From the NCBI GenBank assembly GCA_946622835.1, contig CAMOQI010000093.1, positions 1 through 5,238 on the forward strand: DNA of 5,238 nt. Reading direction: 5' to 3'. This document shows, one piece after another, positions 1 through 5,183 of this stretch. Both the position numbers and the translations under genes were made by a program. Within the stretch, counting starts at the first letter, position 1. Each line of letters starts with the position of its first letter. The notes under the pieces are model-generated. The model made no database searches. It was not told the DNA's origin and worked only from the letters and a program-made list of their open reading frames with translations. Origin of the DNA: an uncultured Candidatus Melainabacteria bacterium (GTDB taxonomy: Bacteria; Cyanobacteriota; Vampirovibrionia; Gastranaerophilales; Gastranaerophilaceae).

Positions 1-178
1 ATATTGAATAAATTATTGCAAGAAAAACTGTAAGTCTTGAGAAAGTTTTGATTCGGTCGATTTTTTTACGTTTTTTGCGTACGAATCTTTGCTTCTGTTT
101 GTGTCTAACAGAATGTTTCATCAGTTTGTACTCATCTTCTTGACGAGGGTTATTCTTTGAAAATTCGGATTCTGTCAT
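1..178 (-). CDS. ftsQ: Probable cell-division protein FtsQ/DivIB, N-terminus only (runs off the left edge)
   Basis: The reading frame starts at ATG 178-176 and stays open to the window edge, giving 59 residues. Residues 1-20 are polar. Residues 21-44 are strongly basic, with a lysine/arginine cluster at about 30-44 (RFVRKKRKKIDRIK). From about residue 48 a hydrophobic stretch begins (LTVFLAIIYSI), as expected for a single-pass inner-membrane protein with a cytoplasmic positively charged tail. That architecture, plus the position directly after murB-ddl, fits FtsQ/DivIB, the divisome scaffold. The diagnostic POTRA and beta domains lie outside the window, so the name rests on context. The start shares one base with the ddl stop (TAATG), which implies translational coupling. 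A weak ribosome-binding site (AGGG) lies 7 bases upstream, inside ddl. Another basic-tailed membrane protein cannot be excluded. Confidence 0.6.
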   Translation of the reverse strand, partial: MTESEFSKNNPRQEDEYKLMKHSVRHKQKQRFVRKKRKKIDRIKTFSRLTVFLAIIYSI

Positions 179-1122
179 TATTTATTCAACCCTGCTCCGT
201 TTAGAATTATTTGTACCAAATCATCGTAGCTTATTCCCATAACTTTTGATTGAGCCGGCAAATCACTTGTTGCTGTCATCCCCGGTGAAGTATTTATTTC
301 AATTACGTATGGAATACCATCGTTTGAAATCATAAAGTCAACCCTTGAAACGCCACGGCAGCCGGTTAATTCGTGAGCTTTGACAGAAATTTCTTTTACT
401 TGTTTGGTTAATTCTTTACTGAGGTTTGCCGGCAGAATAAATTCGGACATTCCGGGAGTGTATTTCGCCTCAAAATCATACCATTCGTTTTTGGGTCGTA
501 TTTCTAAAATCTCTGTTGCGAAATTTTTTCCATCTTTTTCCAGCACTCCGACTGTTACAAAAACACCGTCTATAAACTCTTCTATTAAGACGTCATCATT
601 GTATTTCACAGCATCAGAATATGCAGATGCCAACTCTTGTCGTGAATTTACTTTTGTCATCCCAAAGCTTGAACCTTCTGAAACCGGTTTTGTAATAACA
701 GGAAATTTTAAATCTTTTGTCATTTCTGTTATATCTTCACCTTTGCGTACGAATACGGATTTGGCAAGAGGAATATCTTTACAGGTTGAAAGAATTTTTT
801 TTGTATATTCTTTGTTCATACAAATTGCTGATGCCATGACTCCGCAGCCAGTATAGGGAATTTGCAGAATTTCTAAAAGCCCTTGAATGCAGCCGTCTTC
901 TCCGTATTTTCCGTGAAGTGCATTGTAGGCATATTCAAATCCGCCTTGTTTTAATTTTGTTCCGATATTTTGGTCAACTTCCACCAATTCGGTATTTTTA
1001 TAACCAAGTCTTTGCAATGCATCATAGCAGCCCTTGCCTGAGCGTCTTGAAACTTCAGCTTCCGAAGATAAACCTCCGCATAAAACTGCTATTTTTGATT
1101 CTTTTGATATAATTTCTGACAT
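178..1122 (-). CDS. ddl: D-alanine--D-alanine ligase
   Basis: Cytoplasmic ATP-grasp enzyme that joins two D-alanines, using ATP, for the end of the peptidoglycan stem peptide. It has 314 residues, close to the 306 of E. coli DdlB. Visible motifs: GGLSSEAEVS at 16-25 (Glu21 matches DdlB Glu15), HGKYGEDG at 70-77, ITKPVSEGSS at 143-152 (Lys145 and Ser151 match Lys144 and Ser150), YDFEAKY at 215-221 (Tyr221 matches Tyr216), GCRGVSRVDF at 254-263 and EINTSPGMT at 275-283. The Mg ligands Asp262, Glu275 and Asn277 are kept. Two positions are unusual: MNK instead of MDK at 102-104, and Phe188 where DdlB has ATP-ribose-contacting Glu187. The ATG lies 34 bases inside murB and has AGAGGA about 9 bases upstream. 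The start choice is supported by this site and by a normal N-terminus. Identity is secure; full activity is an inference. Confidence 0.96.
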   Translation of the reverse strand: MSEIISKESKIAVLCGGLSSEAEVSRRSGKGCYDALQRLGYKNTELVEVDQNIGTKLKQGGFEYAYNALHGKYGEDGCIQGLLEILQIPYTGCGVMASAICMNKEYTKKILSTCKDIPLAKSVFVRKGEDITEMTKDLKFPVITKPVSEGSSFGMTKVNSRQELASAYSDAVKYNDDVLIEEFIDGVFVTVGVLEKDGKNFATEILEIRPKNEWYDFEAKYTPGMSEFILPANLSKELTKQVKEISVKAHELTGCRGVSRVDFMISNDGIPYVIEINTSPGMTATSDLPAQSKVMGISYDDLVQIILNGAGLNK

Positions 1123-2000
1123 AATTTATTTTCCTCTTCGTTATTTCCGCCCAAAAATATTATCTCCGGCATCAATTCTATATTATACTCTTTTTTTACG
1201 GCTTGTTGCATCTTATACATCAAACTTAATACATCTTTTGAAGTGCCGTTGTTGTGATTAACAATAAAATTTGCGTGATTTTCCCAAACTTTAACCCCGC
1301 CATGGCTCATTTGTTTTGCGCCTATGCTCTCCAGCAATCTTCCTGCACTATCGTTTGGCGGATTTTTAAATATACTTCCGCAATTTGGTAATGCAAGCGA
1401 GGGTTGGTGCGATTTGCGAAATACAATATTTTCATCCATTTGTTTTTGAATTTCGTCTTTTGATTTAGGTTTTAATTCAAATTCGGCTTGCAAAACTATT
1501 ATTTTTTCTTTTTGGCAGCGCGATGTTCGGTAATCAAATTCAAGTTCTTCTCTTGTTAATTTGTGAATACCTTTATCCGGGCAATAGCAGGTTGCACAAA
1601 CAAGATTATCGCTAATGGCTTGTGAATTAGCTGATGCGTTCATATAAACTTCGCCCCCGACAGAGCCGGGGAAGCCTATCATAAATTCAAACCCTGAAAG
1701 TCCCGCTTGTGCAACTGTTTTTGCCAGCATAGGACCTTTTACCCCAGCATCTGCAATAACTTTGGTGCCTTTGATTTTTATACTATCCATTTTTGTTGTC
1801 AGGATAATTGTACCTTCATATCCGTCAGATGAAATCAAAGTATTTGAAAGATTTCCAAATACTTGAATTTTAGGATTATTGTTTAATATGTATTCAAATT
1901 CGTCAATATCTTTAGGGAAAAATACTTTTTTAATTTTTCCGCCTATTTTGAATGTTGTCAGTTTTTTTATATCAAAATCTTTTTCCAATTGCTCACTCAT
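1089..2000 (-). CDS. murB: UDP-N-acetylenolpyruvoylglucosamine reductase
   Basis: FAD-dependent, NADPH-using enzyme that reduces UDP-GlcNAc-enolpyruvate to UDP-MurNAc, the second committed step of peptidoglycan synthesis, in the cytoplasm. It has 303 residues, the size of the short (type II) MurB class. Visible: LTTFKIGG at 14-21, the FAD loop GNLSNTL at 49-55, GFEFMIGFPGSVGG at 103-116 with Asn121, YRTS at 157-160 (catalytic-region Arg158), NCGSIFKNP at 206-214 (proton-donor Ser209), HANFIVN at 242-248, and MPEI at 277-280 (Glu279, matching the C-terminal catalytic Glu). The FAD loop is usually G-x-G-S-N; here the second Gly is Leu. ATG 2000 is the first possible start, because an in-frame TAA lies 15 bases upstream. 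No Shine-Dalgarno is visible. The C-terminal charged tail overlaps ddl. No murC lies directly upstream, although that is a common neighbour. Confidence 0.96.
   Translation of the reverse strand: MSEQLEKDFDIKKLTTFKIGGKIKKVFFPKDIDEFEYILNNNPKIQVFGNLSNTLISSDGYEGTIILTTKMDSIKIKGTKVIADAGVKGPMLAKTVAQAGLSGFEFMIGFPGSVGGEVYMNASANSQAISDNLVCATCYCPDKGIHKLTREELEFDYRTSRCQKEKIIVLQAEFELKPKSKDEIQKQMDENIVFRKSHQPSLALPNCGSIFKNPPNDSAGRLLESIGAKQMSHGGVKVWENHANFIVNHNNGTSKDVLSLMYKMQQAVKKEYNIELMPEIIFLGGNNEEENKLCQKLYQKNQK
1132..1137 (-). promoter_or_regulatory. Ribosome-binding site of ddl, inside murB
   Basis: On the minus strand AGAGGA sits 9 bases before the ddl ATG (1122-1120). It lies within the last codons of murB, so ddl translation probably depends on ribosomes finishing murB. 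It also decides the ddl start, which creates the 34-base overlap. Confidence 0.7.
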
Positions 2001-2003
2001 TGT

Positions 2004-2070
2004 ATAGACATTATATTACAGGTTTTTCTTTGGTGCAATTTATTTATAAAACGTTATTGTGAATGTCTAT
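2004..2070. repeat. 9-base inverted repeat spanning the plsY-murB gap
   Basis: ATAGACATT at 2004-2012 and its exact reverse complement AATGTCTAT at 2062-2070 are 49 bases apart. One arm covers the plsY stop codon (2069-2067). The other overlaps the last three bases of the murB -10 box and the likely transcription start. The two arms frame the whole intergenic region and the proposed promoter. The arms could pair in a read-through plsY-murB transcript or act as paired operator sites; neither is shown. A single chance match of this length in a small AT-rich region is unlikely but possible. Confidence 0.5.
2010..2038 (-). promoter_or_regulatory. Candidate promoter of the murB-ddl-ftsQ unit
   Basis: Minus strand: -35 TTGCAC (2038-2033), a 17-base spacer, and a perfect -10 TATAAT (2015-2010). 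A start of transcription 6-7 bases after the -10 would fall at about 2003-2004, only 3-4 bases before the murB ATG. The -35 matches the TTGACA consensus only in its first three bases. The site lies in the plsY-murB gap, where a promoter is plausible. Confidence 0.5.
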
Positions 2071-2675
2071 TCTCTGACTTTATTTTCTGTACCTTCTTTC
2101 AAACGTTTGATATTTTCTCTGTGAAGATACACAACATAAATTGCTGCAATTAACGCGTATATAATGTATGCAATCGGGGCATTTAAAATCCACATCAATA
2201 TAGGTGCTAAAGTTAAGGCTACAATTGAACCTAATGAAACATATTTAGAAACCCAAGTTACAACCGCCCAAACAGCGGCAACAGTTAGACCTGCCTGCCA
2301 GTTTAGTGCAAGCAGCGTTCCAACGCCTGAAGCTACCGACTTTCCTCCTGTAAAATTTAGAAAAAGAGATTTACTATGACCTAATATTACGCTTACTGCA
2401 GCTATGACCGGTAATAATCCTATATCTTTCAAAACGGTTGCGAAAATTACCGTCAAAACAACGGGGAGTGCACCTTTTATTGCGTCTAAAATCATTACTG
2501 CAAAAAACCATTTTTTGCCCATAACCCGTTTGACATTTGTTGCTCCTGTTGAACCTGAACCGACTGTTCTAATATCTTGTCCTGTGAATAATTTAACCAC
2601 AATATATCCTGTCGGAATTGACCCTATCAAGTATGAACCTAAAAATACCATTAAAATCTGTTTTAATATTTCCAT
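2067..2675 (-). CDS. plsY: Acyl-phosphate:glycerol-3-phosphate acyltransferase
   Basis: Integral inner-membrane enzyme that moves an acyl group from acyl-phosphate (made by PlsX) to glycerol-3-phosphate, giving lysophosphatidate, the first step of phospholipid synthesis. Several hydrophobic segments are separated by the family's cytoplasmic motifs. Numbering from the proposed start: GSIPTGY at 18-24, GSGSTGATNVKR at 39-50, GHSKSLFLNFTGGKSVA at 99-115, and a C-terminal HRENIKRLKEGTENK at 185-199. I chose ATG 2675 (202 residues), because GGAG lies 6 bases before it and membrane segment 1 then begins almost at once, as usual. The frame also has ATGs at 2705 (212 residues) and 2687, but neither has a ribosome-binding site, and the ATG at 2705 lies inside the proposed -10 box. 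The GSGSTGATN and GGKSVA variants are, from memory, cyanobacterial in flavour. It is probably transcribed from its own promoter after holB. Confidence 0.95.
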   Translation of the reverse strand: MEILKQILMVFLGSYLIGSIPTGYIVVKLFTGQDIRTVGSGSTGATNVKRVMGKKWFFAVMILDAIKGALPVVLTVIFATVLKDIGLLPVIAAVSVILGHSKSLFLNFTGGKSVASGVGTLLALNWQAGLTVAAVWAVVTWVSKYVSLGSIVALTLAPILMWILNAPIAYIIYALIAAIYVVYLHRENIKRLKEGTENKVRE

Positions 2676-2681
2676 AGTTTT

Positions 2682-2685
2682 CTCC
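2682..2685 (-). promoter_or_regulatory. Ribosome-binding site that decides the plsY start
   Basis: GGAG on the minus strand, 6 bases before ATG 2675. It is the only good Shine-Dalgarno near the three in-frame ATGs, so it favours the 202-residue PlsY over the 212-residue form. Confidence 0.65.
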
Positions 2686-2703
2686 ATATTTTCTGATTTG
2701 GAC

Positions 2704-2733
2704 ATTATAACATAACAGATTATATGAGTTCAA
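2704..2733 (-). promoter_or_regulatory. Candidate promoter of plsY (extended -10)
   Basis: Minus strand: -35 TTGAAC (2733-2728), an 18-base spacer, and -10 TATAAT (2709-2704) preceded by TGT, giving the extended form TGTTATAAT. The -35 begins right after the holB stop codon (2737-2735). Transcription would start near 2697, leaving a leader of about 22 bases that contains the GGAG site. This is the best promoter match in the window. Confidence 0.6.
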
Positions 2734-2734
2734 A

Positions 2735-3637
2735 TTATAAAATTAATTTATAGCATAAATTTTCAATAACATTTTGAAGATTCATTGCCGGTGTTAAAGA
2801 TAGCTGCTGTTTTGCATCTTCGACATATTTTATATTTTCAAGCTGTTTGTGGAAAAATAATTTGTTTTCGGTATTTGATGTCATTATGGCAGCCATATAG
2901 TTCTGAATACAAGAAAGAACTTCTTTTGGATTATTTTCTTCCATAAGATTTAACATGCTGTTTTGAAATTCTAAGACTTGTTCGGGTTGAATTGTCCAAT
3001 AATTTTGCATTAAATTTTCAACAAGCGAAAAATCTTGGCTGTTTTTTGGAGGTGAAGGTATAAAAAACGATTGAGCTCTTGATACAACGGTTGAGATAAT
3101 ATCTGAGGTATTTTTTGTTAAGAATATGAATGTGGTGTTTTGAGGCGGTTCTTCAAAGGTTTTTAAAAGTGCATTTGAAGTAGCTTCAGGAAAGTTAAGT
3201 CTATTTAGCGGAAGCAAATTCCCTTCTTCATCTCTGTCACAAAATATATAAACCCTATGATAATCACTTGTTATAGAAAGTTCTGAAATAATAGATTTTG
3301 CCTGTTCAACAGTTATATTTTTTTTACCTTTTGTTGAATCTTCGACATCTTTTGATGAAGCAGCTTCCTTAAAATCCAGTCTGGTATATATTTTAACAGC
3401 CGGGTGCGATTGTTCTTTTATCCATTTACAATTTAAGCATCCGCAATTTATGGATTTATCATCAGAACAATTTAAAAGGCGGGCAATTTCAAGTGCTAAA
3501 TTGCATTGCAGCGAAATATCAGGACCCCAGAAAAGCAGACAATGGCTAATATTTTTTTCTTCATCGGAAATCCCTTTTTCAAAATAATCAAGGAGTTTTG
3601 AACACTTTTGTAAAGATTCACTATCGTAGTATTGCAT
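2735..3637 (-). CDS. holB: DNA polymerase III subunit delta prime
   Basis: Clamp-loader subunit that works with delta and the DnaX ATPases to open the beta clamp and place it on primed DNA. It has 300 residues and an AAA+ fold. Visible: a degenerate P-loop GPDISLQ at 38-44 without the GK(S/T) lysine, as expected for a non-ATPase subunit. A four-cysteine zinc module uses Cys57, Cys65, Cys67 and Cys70, followed by SHPA at 77-80. NALLKTFEEPP at 155-165 is the strongest family signature, and SRAQ at 186-189 stands where SRCQ is usual, with the trans-acting Arg187 kept. A stretch of about 12 extra residues (around 135-149) separates the Walker-B-like strand from NALLK. The ATG overlaps holA by 17 bases and has AGAGG 6 bases upstream. 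A DnaX (tau/gamma) protein is excluded by the lack of Walker A. Confidence 0.93.
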   Translation of the reverse strand: MQYYDSESLQKCSKLLDYFEKGISDEEKNISHCLLFWGPDISLQCNLALEIARLLNCSDDKSINCGCLNCKWIKEQSHPAVKIYTRLDFKEAASSKDVEDSTKGKKNITVEQAKSIISELSITSDYHRVYIFCDRDEEGNLLPLNRLNFPEATSNALLKTFEEPPQNTTFIFLTKNTSDIISTVVSRAQSFFIPSPPKNSQDFSLVENLMQNYWTIQPEQVLEFQNSMLNLMEENNPKEVLSCIQNYMAAIMTSNTENKLFFHKQLENIKYVEDAKQQLSLTPAMNLQNVIENLCYKLIL

Positions 3638-4592
3638 ATTCTACCTCTTTTTCCGGCTCAAGTATTGCCAGTCCGTTTTTTATTTTGAATTCGGCTTGTG
3701 TCAAATTTTTCTTTAAAGCTATAAGACGGCTTAAAGATACATTTTTGAGTTTTTGTAATTCCAATTTTACACGATAAGGATGCATATTTATCATTTTTGC
3801 TATTTGATCTTGATTGTGTTTTGATGAGTATATTTTTATTTGAATACTGTTGCGCAAGACCGTATGTAAAACGGATAAAATCTCTAAAGGATGTTTTTTT
3901 GATAAAAGTTTTTGATATTCTTCTATAGCCTGTCCTATTTTTCCGCTTATGAGAAAGTCAGCAAATCCGAATAAATCTTCTCCGGTTGTACAAATTTCTT
4001 TTACCATTTCTTTTGTTACGGGTGTATCTTTTGCATAAACTTTCAGTTTTTCAAGCTCTGAATCAAGAGTTCGTAAATTTGAACCTATTTGCATCAAAAT
4101 TGTTGAAGCAACTTCATCAGAAAGTTTTAAATCTTTTGTTTTTGCTTGTTTTTTTATCCAATTTTCAAGCTCCTCTGTTTTATATGACGGAAGCTGTAAA
4201 AACTCTTTTGGATTATATTTTGATAAAAGTTTAAATATTTTTTTTCTTTTATCAATTTTTTTTTGGCTATCAGGCGGAATTTTGGCGCAGAAAATTACAT
4301 CCAAATTTTCATTTACGTTTTCTAAAGTTTGTTCGAGTTCTTTCATTTGGTTATCGTCAAAGCCTGAATCTTCCGATTTTTTACCGCTGAGATAATTGAG
4401 GCAATTGATTACAACAAGCATTTTGCCAAACATCATTGGTTGAGATTTTAAAATCGCGATTAAATCGGGAAATTTCGGGTTATTGCATGTTCTATAGCTC
4501 ATTTCAATAAAATTTTTATCAAGTTTATCCCGAAATCCTTTTATCTCATTTGATATGTTAAACTCTTCATCCCCATAGAAAAAATAAATCAT
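3621..4592 (-). CDS. holA: DNA polymerase III subunit delta
   Basis: Clamp-loader subunit that contacts and opens the beta sliding clamp during replication. It has 323 residues, slightly short for the family (about 340). Visible: an N-terminal MIYFFYGDEEF matching the family's opening, an internal IPPDSQKKIDKRKKIFK at 105-121 matching the K-x-DKRKK region, FADFLISGKIGQAI at 210-223 leading into the helical C-terminal domain, and the closing pattern HPYRVKLELQK at 271-281 followed by L-x(5)-L-x-QAEFKIKNG at about 292-307, typical of delta. ATG 4592 is the first possible start, since an in-frame TAG lies 12 bases upstream. No Shine-Dalgarno is seen in the 24-base gap after the acetyltransferase gene. 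The gene contains A9 and A8 runs at codons 110-119. It overlaps holB, its functional partner. Confidence 0.93.
   Translation of the reverse strand: MIYFFYGDEEFNISNEIKGFRDKLDKNFIEMSYRTCNNPKFPDLIAILKSQPMMFGKMLVVINCLNYLSGKKSEDSGFDDNQMKELEQTLENVNENLDVIFCAKIPPDSQKKIDKRKKIFKLLSKYNPKEFLQLPSYKTEELENWIKKQAKTKDLKLSDEVASTILMQIGSNLRTLDSELEKLKVYAKDTPVTKEMVKEICTTGEDLFGFADFLISGKIGQAIEEYQKLLSKKHPLEILSVLHTVLRNSIQIKIYSSKHNQDQIAKMINMHPYRVKLELQKLKNVSLSRLIALKKNLTQAEFKIKNGLAILEPEKEVEYAILR
3644..3648 (-). promoter_or_regulatory. Ribosome-binding site of holB, inside holA
   Basis: AGAGG on the minus strand, 6 bases before ATG 3637. It lies within the last holA codons, so the two clamp-loader subunits are probably translationally coupled. 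Confidence 0.7.
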
Positions 4593-4598
4593 GTAAGT

Positions 4599-4627
4599 AT
4601 TCTAGCGTAAAAATTTTTATTTTTCCA
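4599..4627 (-). promoter_or_regulatory. Weak candidate promoter of holA
   Basis: Minus strand: TGGAAA (4627-4622), a 17-base spacer, and TAGAAT (4604-4599). Each box matches consensus at 4-5 of 6 positions. Transcription would start at about 4592-4593, on or next to the A of the holA ATG, which would make a leaderless message. AT-rich sequence yields such matches by chance, so this is tentative. Confidence 0.3.
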
Positions 4628-5183
4628 GTATAAAATCTATAGCCTTGTAGAAAATATCTCGTAATTTTTCTTTAAAAGTTTTGGGTGTCGGATACTTTAT
4701 AGGGGGATAAAACATTAAAAGGTTATAAAAATCCAACTTAGAAGCGTATGTTCCTTTTTTTATAAATTCATCCATTTCTTTATCTTTTTCTATATTTCCG
4801 CTATTCATGCCGTATTTGCGATAGAAAATATGCGGAGCTCTTTCAGGTGCCCAGCATGTGCTTGCAACCAAATGAAACCTCCCGCCACAACCGTTCTTTT
4901 TGCTCAAAGTTCGTGCAAAATCGAGCAATGCTGTTCCGGTACCCTTGACTTTTCCATATGAATATAATTCAGTAATGCACATTGAATTTATCGGTTCTCC
5001 TTCAATGAAAATATAGCCCGGTCCACAAAACATATTTCCGCAAAATTTCTTTTTCTCTGTTGAAAAAGCCATATATTTCTTACAACCGTCATATCTGTTA
5101 TCGTGAGGAGCATTAAAAATAAGAAAACGAGGCATTTGTTTTTGTTTTATGGGAGGGTATTTCAGATGTGAAAAATTTATCAT
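4617..5183 (-). CDS. Putative GNAT-family N-acetyltransferase
   Basis: 188 residues. The central part looks like a GNAT core: CITELYSYGKVKGTGTALLD at 69-88 combines beta-strand 4 with the acetyl-CoA pyrophosphate loop (K-x-x-GTGTA in place of the usual R/Q-x-x-G-x-G/A). It is followed by a helix, then GRFHLVAS at 101-108 and PHIFYRKYGM at 117-126, which matches the A-x-x-FY-x-K-x-GF end of GNAT domains. The substrate cannot be predicted. Cysteines are frequent (34, 48, 53, 69, 99, 110), and the last 25 residues form a probable amphipathic basic helix. AAGGA lies 7 bases before the ATG, and an in-frame TAA lies 15 bases upstream, which fixes the start. Its placement before holA looks incidental; no link to replication is evident. 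A remote fold other than GNAT is possible but less likely. Confidence 0.7.
   Translation of the reverse strand: MINFSHLKYPPIKQKQMPRFLIFNAPHDNRYDGCKKYMAFSTEKKKFCGNMFCGPGYIFIEGEPINSMCITELYSYGKVKGTGTALLDFARTLSKKNGCGGRFHLVASTCWAPERAPHIFYRKYGMNSGNIEKDKEMDEFIKKGTYASKLDFYNLLMFYPPIKYPTPKTFKEKLRDIFYKAIDFILEK

Noticed and set aside
380..1261. Plus-strand open frames opposite ddl and murB (380-856, 918-1112, 1034-1261)
   Set aside because: They lie antisense to well-identified genes, have no recognisable domains and no convincing ribosome-binding sites, and their composition fits the shadow of AT-rich coding sequence.
2164..2715. Plus-strand open frames opposite plsY (2164-2379, 2404-2715)
   Set aside because: Fully antisense to PlsY coding sequence and its promoter, with no family signature.
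2719..2724. A second TATAAT on the minus strand before plsY
   Set aside because: At a 17-base spacing the -35 position reads ATTAAT, and there is no TGn extension; the TATAAT at 2709-2704 is the better match.
3986..4234. Plus-strand leucine-rich open frame opposite holA
   Set aside because: The leucines arise from complementing lysine- and glutamate-rich delta codons; no start signal was seen.
4608..4619. 12-base palindrome TAAAAATTTTTA at the end of the acetyltransferase gene, considered as a terminator
   Set aside because: It consists only of A and T with no loop, so it would not form a stable RNA hairpin, and no GC stem followed by a U run is present.
4690..5160. YPPIK occurs twice in the acetyltransferase (residues 9-13 and 159-163)
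   Set aside because: A five-residue echo with no flanking similarity; I treat it as coincidence.
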